A DNA stretch of 9,885 nucleotides. It comes from Burkholderiales bacterium (lineage in GTDB: Bacteria; Pseudomonadota; Gammaproteobacteria; Burkholderiales; SG8-41). Each line of letters begins with the position of its first letter. Positions within the stretch are counted from its first letter, which is position 1. Both the position numbers and the translations under genes were made by a program. The stretch covers positions 1 to 9,885 of the forward strand of contig JAIESJ010000193.1 of the NCBI GenBank assembly GCA_019746155.1. The letters run 5' to 3'. Shown here in pieces: positions 1 through 7,052 of this stretch. A model generated the notes under the pieces. That model had not been told where the DNA came from, did no database searches, and worked only from the letters and a program-made list of their open reading frames with translations.

Positions 1-41
1 TAAGGCTCGATCTGCTGGTATTGGGTTGCGGTCAGTTCCAT
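1..41 (-). CDS. IS5-family transposase, N-terminal fragment (cut by window edge)
   Basis: Reading leftward from the ATG at 41-39, the 13 complete codons give MELTATQYQQIEP, which resembles the N-terminus of IS5-family DDE transposases (MELT-x-xQ(Y/W)xxI-xP). The enzyme would cut and join the element ends in the cytoplasm. The catalytic DDE residues lie outside the window. No Shine-Dalgarno sequence precedes the ATG, and a TATAAT lies only 6 nt upstream, so the message could be leaderless. The C-terminal end of a similar transposase, on the same strand, is at 9820-9885. Confidence 0.75.
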   Translation of the reverse strand, partial: MELTATQYQQIEP

Positions 42-47
42 GGCCGC

Positions 48-53
48 ATTATA
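48..53 (-). promoter_or_regulatory. Candidate -10 box for the IS transposase
   Basis: On the minus strand this is a perfect TATAAT, 6 nt before the transposase ATG. The -35 position at 17 bp spacing would fall at 71-76, at the junction between element and flank, and reads TAGGGC, which is a poor match. The hexamer is seen; promoter activity is inferred. Confidence 0.35.
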
Positions 54-60
54 TCAGATA

Positions 61-77
61 GTGTTAACAGGCCCTAG
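61..77. repeat. IS terminal inverted repeat with CTAG target, left copy
   Basis: These 17 bases, GTGTTAACAGGCCCTAG, are the exact reverse complement of 9810-9826. If CTAG is the duplicated target, the inverted repeat proper is 13 bp (GGCCTGTTAACAC read inward). If the target is TA, the repeat is slightly longer. The rsmE stop codon (74-76) lies inside this block. Confidence 0.8.
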
Positions 78-826
78 AAATCCCCCCACAGCGTCTGCAT
101 CGCGCTCAACGCCGCAATCGCCGCCGTTTCGGTGCGCAGCACGCGCGGACCGAGCCTGACCGGCGTGAAGCCCGCAGCCTGCGCGTCCTGCTGCTCCTGC
201 GGGGACAGCCCGCCCTCGGGACCGACGAGCAAGGTCACCATGCCGGGTGGCCGCGGCAAATCATGCAGGGTTGTCGGTGCCGCGGCGGACAGCAGCAGGC
301 GCAGCGTCGTCGCCCCGTGCCCGGACTCGTGCGCCAGCCAGTCGGCGAAACCCATTACCGGCAGCACCTGCGGCACCCGGTTACGCCCGCATTGCTCGCA
401 GGCTGCGCTCACGACGGTCTGCCAGTGAGCAACGCGTTTTCGTGCGCGCTCGGCGTCGAGGCGCACCACGCTGCGGCCGGTCGCCAGCGGCCGAATACCC
501 GCAGCACCCAGCTCGACCGCCTTCTGCACCGTATAGTCCATGCGCTCGCCGCTCGACATGCCCTGCGCCAGCATGACGGAGAGCGGCGATTCGCGGTCAA
601 CAGCGCGCGCCTCCCCGACGTTGAGCGTGACGCCGGATTTGGCAACGCGCGCGATCACCGCGCGGTGCTCGACACCGCGACCGTCGAACAGAATCACCTC
701 ATCCCCGGCTTCCAGGCGCAGCACGCGCGCCACATGATGCGCCTGACCGGGTGCCAGCTCGCATTCGCCATGGGCGGGGATTTCCCCGGGAAAGTATATA
801 CGGGTCAAAGACTTGGCGTTTGCCAT
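74..826 (-). CDS. rsmE: 16S rRNA (uracil-1498-N3)-methyltransferase RsmE
   Basis: RsmE is a cytosolic SPOUT-fold, SAM-dependent enzyme that methylates N3 of U1498 in 16S rRNA. The 250-residue product has the expected layout: an N-terminal PUA-like RNA-binding part (about 1-70), then the knotted methyltransferase domain. Visible signatures are GERMDYTVQKAVELG, CEQCGRNR, GPEGG (about 202-206) and LRTETA (about 230-235), ending in WGDF like its relatives. I start it at the ATG at 826 (MANAKSLTRIYFPGE). The frame stays open a further 225 codons upstream, but that part is antisense to trkA and gives no family sequence. It is divergent from trkA across 147 bp. A CATAAT hexamer (836-841, minus strand) is a possible -10 with no good -35. 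The gene ends exactly at the IS boundary, and its TAG stop is part of the CTAG target. Confidence 0.95.
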   Translation of the reverse strand: MANAKSLTRIYFPGEIPAHGECELAPGQAHHVARVLRLEAGDEVILFDGRGVEHRAVIARVAKSGVTLNVGEARAVDRESPLSVMLAQGMSSGERMDYTVQKAVELGAAGIRPLATGRSVVRLDAERARKRVAHWQTVVSAACEQCGRNRVPQVLPVMGFADWLAHESGHGATTLRLLLSAAAPTTLHDLPRPPGMVTLLVGPEGGLSPQEQQDAQAAGFTPVRLGPRVLRTETAAIAALSAMQTLWGDF

Positions 827-961
827 CGTGGTAAAATTATGCCACATGCCGCGGCTCCGGACACGCCCGGCGGCGGCCCGAAACCGTTCTTGCCGTGGAA
901 AGAGCGGCTGTGTGCGGCTCTGGCCTCGGGCATGCAAGCGGAATAGAATCGCGGTTTTTGC

Positions 962-966
962 AGGGA
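962..966 (+). promoter_or_regulatory. Ribosome binding site of trkA
   Basis: AGGGA lies 7 nt upstream of a TTG codon. It supports TTG at 974 as the trkA start, since no ATG or GTG sits where the family's MKI(V/I)ILGAGQVG begins. Upstream, TAGAAT at 944-949 is a weak candidate -10 without a convincing -35. Confidence 0.55.
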
Positions 967-973
967 TACCGGC

Positions 974-2395
974 TTGAAAATAGTCATTCTGGGCGCAGGA
1001 CAGGTTGGCTCCTCGGTAGCCGAAAGCCTGGTATCCGAGGCCAACGACATCACCGTCATCGACATTGACCCGGCACGACTCAGAAAGCTGCAAGACCGTC
1101 TCGACCTGCGTACCGTGACGGGCAATGCGGCCCATCCGGCGGTCCTCGAGCAGGCCGGCGCACGGGACGCCGACATGATCCTCGCCGTGACCCAGAGCGA
1201 TGAAACCAACATGGTCGCCTGCAAGCTCGCGGCGACCATGTTCAACATCCCGACCAAGATTGCCCGCATACGCTCCGCCGATTATCTGTCGCATCCGGAG
1301 ATTTTTTCGGCTGAAAACTTCGCGGTCGACCTTTCGATCTGCCCGGAGCAGGTGCTGACCGATTACATCGTCAAGCTGATCGAGTTTCCGGAATCCCTGC
1401 AGGTGCTCGAATTTGCCGACGGCAAGGTGAGTCTGGTCGCGGTGCGCGCGTTCCATGGCGGGCCGCTGGTCGGGCGCGAGCTGCAATACCTGCGCACTCA
1501 CATGCCGCAGATCGACACGCGGGTGGCGGCCATCTTCCGGCAGGACAGCCCCATCATTCCCGAGGGCAACACGGTGATCGAGGCCGGCGACGAGGTGTTC
1601 TTCATCGCCGCAACCGAAAACATCCGCGGTGTAATGCGCGAGCTGCGGCGCATGGACAAGCCGGTCAGGCGCGTGATGATCGGCGGCGGCGGCAACATCG
1701 GGCGCAGGCTCGCCAAAGCCCTGGAAAACGATTACCAGGTAAAAGTCATTGAATACAGCAAAACGGGGGCCGAGCGCCTCGCCGCCGAGCTCGACAACAC
1801 GCTGGTGCTCACCGGCGACGTCACCGACGAAGAGTTACTTGAGACCGAGAACATCAGCGAGATGGACGTCTACTGCGCGCTCACCAATGATGACGAGAAC
1901 AACATCATGTCCTCGCTGCTCGCCAAGCGCATGGGGACGCACAAGGTGATTGCTCTCATCAATCGCGGCTCCTATGTGAACCTGGTGCAGAGCGGTCAGA
2001 TCGATATCGCGATATCGCCGGCGCAGGCGACGATCGGCACGCTGCTGGCGCATGTGCGGCGCGGCGATTGCGCGGCCGTGCATTCGCTGCGGCGCGGCGC
2101 GGCCGAATCGCTCGAACTCGTCGCTCACGGCGATGCCAAGTCCTCCAGAGTGGTCGGCCGGCGTGTCGAGGAAATCGATCTGCCGAAAGGCACGACCATA
2201 GGCGCCATCGTGCGCCGTCACGAGCGCGCCGCGCCGCAGAACGGCGATGGCGGGCCGGTCTACGACTACCAGGTGATCATCGCGCACCACGACACCATCA
2301 TCGAATCCGGAGATCATGTGATCGTGTTCGTGGTCAACAAGCGCATGGTGCCGAAAGTCGAGAAGCTGTTCCAGGTCGACCTGGGATTCTTCTGA
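974..2395 (+). CDS. trkA: Trk potassium uptake system regulatory subunit TrkA
   Basis: TrkA is the peripheral cytoplasmic NAD(H)-binding protein that gates the TrkH potassium channel. The 473 residues form the duplicated TrkA arrangement. The first RCK-N Rossmann domain has GAGQVG at 7-12 and acidic D30/D32 at the end of the second strand. It is followed by a TrkA-C domain, a second RCK-N domain (GGGGNIGRR near 236-244) and a second TrkA-C domain ending about 473. E. coli TrkA is 458 residues; part of the excess is a polar, glycine-containing insert at about 416-432 in the last domain, just before VIIAHHDT. The start is TTG, backed by AGGGA at 962-966. Its stop overlaps an ATG (TGATG), and trkH follows 52 bp later, so the two are probably one operon. 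Confidence 0.95.
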   Translation: MKIVILGAGQVGSSVAESLVSEANDITVIDIDPARLRKLQDRLDLRTVTGNAAHPAVLEQAGARDADMILAVTQSDETNMVACKLAATMFNIPTKIARIRSADYLSHPEIFSAENFAVDLSICPEQVLTDYIVKLIEFPESLQVLEFADGKVSLVAVRAFHGGPLVGRELQYLRTHMPQIDTRVAAIFRQDSPIIPEGNTVIEAGDEVFFIAATENIRGVMRELRRMDKPVRRVMIGGGGNIGRRLAKALENDYQVKVIEYSKTGAERLAAELDNTLVLTGDVTDEELLETENISEMDVYCALTNDDENNIMSSLLAKRMGTHKVIALINRGSYVNLVQSGQIDIAISPAQATIGTLLAHVRRGDCAAVHSLRRGAAESLELVAHGDAKSSRVVGRRVEEIDLPKGTTIGAIVRRHERAAPQNGDGGPVYDYQVIIAHHDTIIESGDHVIVFVVNKRMVPKVEKLFQVDLGFF

Positions 2396-2460
2396 TGAAA
2401 CCGCGGATCGGGATCGCGTTCCCGCCGACCGCCGACACGCTCCCGGCATGCAGCGCGTAG
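2395..2460 (+). CDS. Possible 21-codon bridging ORF between trkA and trkH
   Basis: An ATG overlapping the trkA stop codon opens a 21-codon frame (MKPRIGIAFPPTADTLPACSA) that ends 13 nt inside trkH, in a different frame. I recognise no family. Because trkH has no visible Shine-Dalgarno sequence, ribosomes finishing trkA could re-initiate here and be delivered to the trkH start. It may equally be chance; the geometry is the only evidence. Confidence 0.2.
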   Translation: MKPRIGIAFPPTADTLPACSA

Positions 2461-3905
2461 CGGTCGTTCTCAACGTCCTGAGCCTGGTGATCATGGTCTT
2501 CGGGACGGTCATGCTGCTGCCGCTGGGCGTAGCCTTGTGGTACGGCGATGCGGCGGTCGGCGCCTACGACAAGGCGCTTGCGATCACTCTGCTGTGCGGG
2601 GGCGCGATATGGGCGGCGACGCGCCGCTCCCGGCGCGACCTGCAGACCCGGGACGGCTTCCTCCTGGTAACGCTGGTATGGGCCGTGCTGCCCGCTTTCG
2701 CCGCGCTGCCGCTCATGTTCTACATGCCGCAGCTTTCCTTCACCGACGCCTATTTCGAATGCATGGCCGGCCTCACCACGACCGGCTCGACCGTACTTTC
2801 CGATCTCGACAAGCTGCCGCCTTCCATCAACTTCTGGCGCGCCCTGCTGCAGTGGCTGGGAGGCATGGGAATCATCGTCCTGGTGGTGGCCATTCTGCCG
2901 CTGCTCGGCGTAGGCGGCCGGCAAATCTTCAAGGCCGAAACACCGGGGCCGATGAAAGACACCAAGCTCACGCCGCGCATCACCGAAACCGCCAAAGGAC
3001 TGTGGCTGGTGTACGCCGGCATCACGCTGGCCTGCATCCTCAGCTACTGGGCCGCCGGCATGAGCCTGTTTGACGCGGTCGTCCACGGCTTCACCACCAT
3101 GAGCCTCGGCGGCTTTTCTTCCTACGACGCGAGCTATGGCCACTTTAACTCACCCCTCATCGAAGCCGTGTCCATCATTTTCATGCTTGTCGCCGGCGTG
3201 AATTTCGCCACGCATTTCCTGGTGTGGCGTCAGCGCAGCCCCGCTCCTTACAAGTACGATGCGGAAGCACGCGTGTTCATTCTGATTACGCTGGCGAGCT
3301 GCGTCATGCTGGCTGTTTACCTTCAGGCAAACGGCGTCTACCCCGATTTTTTCACCGCATTGCGCTATGCCGGCTTCAACACCGTTTCCATCGCCACCAC
3401 GACCGGCTACGCCAATACCGACTTCAATCAGTGGCCGATCTTCGCCCCGTTGTGGATGCTGTTTCTGTGCTGCTTCGCCTCGTGCTCCGGATCGACCGGG
3501 GGCGGCATCAAGATGATCCGCGGGCAGTTACTGTTCCTGCAGGGCTTGCGCGAAATGGTGAAATTGATCCACCCGCAAGCCCAGGTGCCGGTGAAAATTT
3601 CGGGGCAGGTTATCCCGAATCGGATTGTGTTTGCGGTGCTCGCCTTCATGTCGCTCTATGGCGCAAGCGTTACCATGATGACTTTTCTGCTGTTGGCGTC
3701 GGGTCTCGATTTCGTGACCGCGCTGTCGGCGGTCATTGCCTGCATCAACAACACCGGTCCGGGTCTCAATCAGGTGGGTCCGGCCACGACTTATGCGGTG
3801 CTCAGCGATTTCCAGACCTGGGTGCTCTCGGCCGCCATGCTGGCCGGCCGGCTCGAGCTGTTCACGGTATTCGTGATTTTCACCCCGGCATTCTGGCGTA
3901 AATAG
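2448..3905 (+). CDS. trkH: Trk potassium uptake system pore subunit TrkH
   Basis: TrkH is the inner-membrane potassium-translocating subunit, working with TrkA. The 485-residue product matches the family length (483 in E. coli) and is hydrophobic throughout, with four membrane-pore-membrane repeats. The four filter loops are visible: TTTGS at 110-114, TTMSLGG at 216-222, TTTGY at 317-321 and NNTGPG at 434-439. Also present are the WLGGMGII helix after the first pore loop, the SGSTGGGIKMIR segment, and a C-terminus ending FTPAFWRK as in relatives. The start at 2448 (MQRVAVVLNVLSLV) aligns with family N-termini although no Shine-Dalgarno sequence is evident, so translational coupling to trkA is likely. 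It converges on phrB with only 8 bp between the two stop codons. Confidence 0.95.
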   Translation: MQRVAVVLNVLSLVIMVFGTVMLLPLGVALWYGDAAVGAYDKALAITLLCGGAIWAATRRSRRDLQTRDGFLLVTLVWAVLPAFAALPLMFYMPQLSFTDAYFECMAGLTTTGSTVLSDLDKLPPSINFWRALLQWLGGMGIIVLVVAILPLLGVGGRQIFKAETPGPMKDTKLTPRITETAKGLWLVYAGITLACILSYWAAGMSLFDAVVHGFTTMSLGGFSSYDASYGHFNSPLIEAVSIIFMLVAGVNFATHFLVWRQRSPAPYKYDAEARVFILITLASCVMLAVYLQANGVYPDFFTALRYAGFNTVSIATTTGYANTDFNQWPIFAPLWMLFLCCFASCSGSTGGGIKMIRGQLLFLQGLREMVKLIHPQAQVPVKISGQVIPNRIVFAVLAFMSLYGASVTMMTFLLLASGLDFVTALSAVIACINNTGPGLNQVGPATTYAVLSDFQTWVLSAAMLAGRLELFTVFVIFTPAFWRK

Positions 3906-3913
3906 CGCCGCAT

Positions 3914-5341
3914 TCAGCCTTTCTTCGCTCCCCGATAAATTGCGAGCGCACGCCGGCGTGCCGCGGCGTGATCGACAATCGGCGCAGGATAGTCTTTGCC
4001 GATTGTCACGCCCGCTTTCTTCTGTTGTTCCAGCGTCATCAGCCAGGGCGCATGGATGAATTTGTCGTCGCAACCCGCCAGTTCGGGCACGTATTTGCGG
4101 ATGAATTCGCCCCGTGGGTCGAACTTCTGCGACTGGGTGACCGGGTTGAAGATGCGGAAATAAGGCTGCGCATCGCAACCGGTCGAGGCTGCCCACTGCC
4201 AGCCGCCGTTGTTGGCGGCGAGATCGAAATCATTGAGATGGCGGGCAAAATAACGCTCGCCCCAGCGCCAGTCGATGTGCAGGTCCTTCACCAGGAAGGA
4301 AGCCGCCACCATGCGCAGGCGATTGTGCATGTAGCCGGTCTGGTTGATCTGGCGCATCGCCGCGTCGATGAGCGGATAGCCGGTGCGCGCTCCGCACCAT
4401 GCCGCGAACAGCTTCTTGTCGTTGGGGAATTGCAGCGCACCGTACTCCGGTCGGAACGCCTGGGTCACGACCTGCGGATAATGGTGCAGGATCATGAAAT
4501 AAAAATCGCGCCAAATCAGTTCATTGAGCCAGGCCTGGGCGCCGCGACCGGCCTCGATATAGGCCGCGCGCGCCAATTCGCGCACCGATATCGTGCCAAA
4601 GCGCAGATGCACCGAAAGCCGTGATGTTCCTGCGAGCGCCGGGAAATCGCGACGCTCGTGGTACAGCGCCATACGCGCCTTGAATTCACCGAACAGTTTT
4701 CGCGCGCCCGACATGCCGGGCGGCAACCCGAGTTCGAGCAGGTTGGTCTTCTCAAACCCGAGCTCGGCCAGGGTGGGCAGCGTAGCGGCCGGCGGCCAGG
4801 CAAGCCGCTGGCGGTATTTTTCCACCGGGTAGGGCCTGAGAAAAAACGGTTCGAGTTTCCCGAGCCAGGTTTTTTTGTAGGGAGTAAAAACCGCGAACGG
4901 CCTCCCGCTCCGGGTCAGGACTTCGTCCTTCTCGAATATCACCTGATCCTTGCAGGTGAGGAATGCGGTGCCGCTTTCCCTGAGCATCCGCTCGACATGC
5001 CGGTCGCGCGCAACCATCGCCGGTTCGTAATCGTGATTGGCAAACACGGCTTCGACTTTCAACTGCGCCGCCAGCCGCGGAATCTCGTCGCATGCCCGGC
5101 CATGCCGCACGATCAGCCCCCCGCCCAAGCCTTCAAGGACTTGCCTGAGCTCGACGATGCTGCGCCAGATGAACTCCACCCGGCGGTCGTTTCGGGCCGG
5201 GAGCTTATCGAGAATTTCGGTGTCGAATACGAAACCGCAAAATACCCGGCGGCTCGTCTTGAGCGCCGTATACAGCGCGGCGTGGTCATGGGCGCGCAGG
5301 TCGCGGCGCAGCCAGACGAGGGCAGAATCGTATTGCGTCAT
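3914..5341 (-). CDS. phrB: Deoxyribodipyrimidine photolyase (class I CPD photolyase)
   Basis: PhrB uses blue/near-UV light and FADH- to split cyclobutane pyrimidine dimers in DNA. The 475 residues (472 in E. coli) comprise an N-terminal antenna domain (about 3-165, starting ALVWLRRDLRAHDH) and a helical FAD/DNA-binding domain (about 200-470). The FAD region is well preserved: RLSVHLRFGTISVREL, WLNELIWRDFYF, TGYPLIDAAMRQ, MHNRLRMVAASFLVKDL, DLAANNGGWQWAAS and PYFRIFNP. Tryptophans at about 315, 358 and 381/383 correspond to the electron-transfer triad known in E. coli (W306, W359, W382). NHDYEP in the N-domain matches the folate-antenna region, so MTHF is the likely antenna. It is divergent from yqgE across 65 bp and may share an overlapping promoter region with it. 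Confidence 0.95.
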   Translation of the reverse strand: MTQYDSALVWLRRDLRAHDHAALYTALKTSRRVFCGFVFDTEILDKLPARNDRRVEFIWRSIVELRQVLEGLGGGLIVRHGRACDEIPRLAAQLKVEAVFANHDYEPAMVARDRHVERMLRESGTAFLTCKDQVIFEKDEVLTRSGRPFAVFTPYKKTWLGKLEPFFLRPYPVEKYRQRLAWPPAATLPTLAELGFEKTNLLELGLPPGMSGARKLFGEFKARMALYHERRDFPALAGTSRLSVHLRFGTISVRELARAAYIEAGRGAQAWLNELIWRDFYFMILHHYPQVVTQAFRPEYGALQFPNDKKLFAAWCGARTGYPLIDAAMRQINQTGYMHNRLRMVAASFLVKDLHIDWRWGERYFARHLNDFDLAANNGGWQWAASTGCDAQPYFRIFNPVTQSQKFDPRGEFIRKYVPELAGCDDKFIHAPWLMTLEQQKKAGVTIGKDYPAPIVDHAAARRRALAIYRGAKKG

Positions 5342-5367
5342 AGGGTTAGGTATGGGGATTTATTTCA

Positions 5368-5397
5368 ATTGTGAAGGGGGTGTCCCGGCTTTACAAT
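5368..5397. promoter_or_regulatory. Overlapping divergent promoter-like elements between phrB and yqgE
   Basis: On plus, TTGTGA (5369-5374) and TACAAT (5392-5397) are 17 bp apart, placing a start near 5404, about 3 nt before the yqgE ATG. On minus, TTGTAA (5391-5396) and CACAAT (5368-5373) are also 17 bp apart, pointing at phrB with a leader of about 20 nt. Each -35 overlaps the opposite -10. Hexamers and spacing are seen; activity is inferred. The plus-strand pair also argues against the GTG at 5371 as the yqgE start, because it would lie inside the -35. Confidence 0.4.
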
Positions 5398-5406
5398 ATC
5401 ATCCCG

Positions 5407-5967
5407 ATGCAAAAAGTTGACCTCACCCGGCACTTCCTCATCGCCATGCCCAACATGGTCGATCCTCATTTTGCCAGGACCCTGACTTTCATTTGCGAGC
5501 ACAACGATCAGGGCGCGCTGGGCGTGGTGGTGAACCGGCCGGTTGAAATGAATCTGCACAGCCTGCTGGAGCAGATCGGCATCCCCTTCGACCCCGGCGC
5601 CCTCGAGTCGGCCCCGGTGCATTTCGGCGGCCCGGTGCAGACCGACCGCGGCTTCGTGCTGCATACGCCGCCGGGCCAGTGGCAATCGACGCTCGCGGTG
5701 GGCACCGACATCGGACTGACGACTTCAAAAGACATCCTGGAAGCTGTGGCACGCGGCGAGGGCCCGCGACAGTTCCTGGTCACGCTGGGCTACGCCGGGT
5801 GGGCGCCGGGCCAGCTCGAGCATGAGCTTGCACAAAATGCATGGCTTACGGTCCAGGCCAGCTCCGATGTCATTTTCGGATTGCCGGCCGAAGCCAGATT
5901 GCCGGCGGCGATGAGCCTGCTCGGCATCGATTATGCCAGCCTGTCCGAACAGGTAGGGCATGCTTGA
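5407..5967 (+). CDS. yqgE: YqgE/AlgH family protein (UPF0301)
   Basis: This is a conserved cytosolic protein of the YqgE/AlgH (DUF179) family. Its biochemical role is not established; the Pseudomonas member was linked to alginate regulation. The 186-residue product matches the family length (187 in E. coli) and shows the family blocks HFLIAMPNM with [60 protein letters not shown] and a terminal GHA. I chose the ATG at 5407 ([15 protein letters not shown]). A GTG at 5371 would add 12 residues not found in the family and overlaps a promoter-like -35. No Shine-Dalgarno sequence is present, in keeping with a near-leaderless transcript. It is the first gene of the pyrimidine-linked cluster, followed by ruvX as in Pseudomonas. 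Confidence 0.9.
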   Translation: MQKVDLTRHFLIAMPNMVDPHFARTLTFICEHNDQGALGVVVNRPVEMNLHSLLEQIGIPFDPGALESAPVHFGGPVQTDRGFVLHTPPGQWQSTLAVGTDIGLTTSKDILEAVARGEGPRQFLVTLGYAGWAPGQLEHELAQNAWLTVQASSDVIFGLPAEARLPAAMSLLGIDYASLSEQVGHA

Positions 5968-5971
5968 CGCC

Positions 5972-6050
5972 AGTGATAAGTGATGAGTGATGAGTTAAAA
6001 CCCCGGGGCCCGAAAACCACTCAAAACTCAGCACTCAAAACTCAACACTC
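5972..6050. repeat. Heptamer / 14-mer repeat patch covering the start of ruvX
   Basis: Three tandem heptamers (AGTGATA, AGTGATG, AGTGATG; 5972-5992) are followed by a short C/G palindrome and then two 14-bp units (ACTCAAAACTCAGC 6019-6032, ACTCAAAACTCAAC 6033-6046) plus a partial third. The two halves are imperfect inverted complements of each other (TGAGT versus ACTCA cores), so the patch can fold into a hairpin. Repeats of this type occur between genes in many environmental proteobacteria. Here one lies between yqgE and the conserved part of ruvX and is read in frame. Confidence 0.7.
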
Positions 6051-6486
6051 CGCGAAAACCGGCACGGTTTTGGCGTTCGACTTCGGCGAAAAGCGTATCG
6101 GCGTCGCGGTCGGCGATACCGAGACCGGCCTCGCCCATCCGCTCACCACCATCACCGCCTCCGACAACCGCTCGCGTTTTGCCGCCATAGGCGCCTTGAT
6201 CGAGGAATGGCGGCCGGCATGCCTGGTGGTCGGATTACCGGCCCACGCCGACGACACCGAGCATGCAACAAGCCGGCTGTGCCGCCGCTTCGCGCAGCGC
6301 CTTGAGGGGCGTTTCGGCATTCATACCCGCCTGGTGGACGAGCGGCTCACCTCGCGGGCGGCCGAGACCGCGCTGCGCGACGCCGGCGCGCGCGGCGCCA
6401 GGCTCAAGGCCGCGCTCGACCAGGCCGCGGCGCGGGAAATCCTTGCGACTTACCTCGCGTCCATACAAAATAAAAACGGCTCTTAA
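5983..6486 (+). CDS. ruvX: RuvX/YqgF family RNase H-fold nuclease
   Basis: YqgF/RuvX proteins have an RNase H-like fold and are implicated in 16S rRNA 5' pre-processing and, as a putative Holliday junction resolvase, in DNA recombination. Visible motifs are VLAFDFGEKRIGVAVG (catalytic D about 33), LVVGLPAHADDTEHA, LVDERLTSRAA (D119, E120) and ALDQAAAREIL (D146). From the ATG at 5983 the product is 167 residues against 138 in E. coli; the excess is about 27 residues at the N-terminus (SDELKPRG to TQHSAK) encoded by the repeat patch. The true start is unclear: GTG 5980, ATG 5983, or a TTG at 6070 that would begin at AFDFG. None has a Shine-Dalgarno sequence. It follows yqgE by 15 bp and precedes pyrR by 50 bp, probably in one operon. 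Confidence 0.88.
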   Translation: MSDELKPRGPKTTQNSALKTQHSAKTGTVLAFDFGEKRIGVAVGDTETGLAHPLTTITASDNRSRFAAIGALIEEWRPACLVVGLPAHADDTEHATSRLCRRFAQRLEGRFGIHTRLVDERLTSRAAETALRDAGARGARLKAALDQAAAREILATYLASIQNKNGS

Positions 6487-6536
6487 GCTCGGACGCCAGA
6501 TGTGTTACCGTATGCGCCAGCCAAAAACTTGAAACC

Positions 6537-7052
6537 ATGCCGGGCACCCCGCTACCCGACGCCGAGCAGTTGCTCAAGGCGCTCACCGACCAGATGCGGC
6601 CCGAAGTCGGGCCCGAGACCGGCTTAATCGGCATCCATACCGGCGGCGTCTGGCTCGCCGAACGCCTGCACCGTGACCTGAATCTCAAAGTTCCTCTTGG
6701 AACGCTCGACGTGTCGTTCTACCGCGACGACTATGAAAAAATAGGGCTGCACCGCGACGTCAAGACTTCCGACATTCCGTTCGAGGTCGAGGGCCGTCAC
6801 CTGATACTGGTCGACGACGTGCTCTACACCGGGCGCACCATACGCGCCGCGATGAACGAGCTGTTCGACTACGGACGCCCCGCGAGCATCAGGCTGGCGG
6901 CGCTGGTCGACCGCGGCGGGCGCGAACTGCCGGTCGCGGCCCGGTTCCTGGGCGCGGCCGTGACCGTTGCGCCCGGCCGGAGCATCGAACTGAAACGCGA
7001 CAGCGACGGGCGCCTGAGCCTGGCGTTGAGCGGGGACGAGCATGTGGCTTGA
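6537..7052 (+). CDS. pyrR: PyrR-type phosphoribosyltransferase / pyrimidine regulator
   Basis: PyrR is a type I phosphoribosyltransferase that can convert uracil and PRPP to UMP. In Bacillus it also regulates pyr mRNA by attenuation; in Gram-negative bacteria its regulatory role is less clear. The 171-residue product has the usual length. The PRPP-binding motif [10 protein letters not shown] spans about 92-101 within [24 protein letters not shown] precedes it, and [11 protein letters not shown] follows. I see no terminator or antiterminator structure in the 50 bp between ruvX and pyrR, so attenuation is not supported here. No clear Shine-Dalgarno sequence precedes the ATG. The last 11 bp overlap the start of pyrB, which indicates translational coupling. 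Confidence 0.93.
   Translation: MPGTPLPDAEQLLKALTDQMRPEVGPETGLIGIHTGGVWLAERLHRDLNLKVPLGTLDVSFYRDDYEKIGLHRDVKTSDIPFEVEGRHLILVDDVLYTGRTIRAAMNELFDYGRPASIRLAALVDRGGRELPVAARFLGAAVTVAPGRSIELKRDSDGRLSLALSGDEHVA

Larger units (their letters stand above)
1..77 (-). mobile_element. IS5-family insertion sequence, 5' end only (runs off the left edge)
   Basis: Three things are seen: a terminal inverted repeat at 61-77, a promoter-like TATAAT, and the start of a transposase reading leftward. The other terminal repeat of the same type is at 9810-9826, at the opposite edge of the window, so the two edges hold opposite ends of two co-oriented copies. The flanking tetramer CTAG (74-77) fits the YTAR/CTAG-type target of IS5-family elements. 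Family assignment rests on the transposase N-terminus, the terminal sequence and the matching C-terminus at the other edge. The body of the element lies outside the window. Confidence 0.8.

Noticed and set aside
62..67. TTAACA in the IS end as a -35 for the transposase
   Set aside because: It is only 8 bp from the TATAAT, too close for a normal promoter.
827..1501. N-terminal extension of the rsmE frame
   Set aside because: It is antisense to trkA and gives no family sequence; RsmE proteins start near MANAKSLTRIYFPG.
5371..5406. GTG start giving a longer YqgE
   Set aside because: The added residues are absent from the family, and the codon lies in a promoter-like -35; ATG at 5407 gives the normal length.
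6487..6536. PyrR attenuator or riboswitch before pyrR
   Set aside because: The 50-bp spacer shows no stem followed by a T-run and no recognisable PyrR-binding loop.
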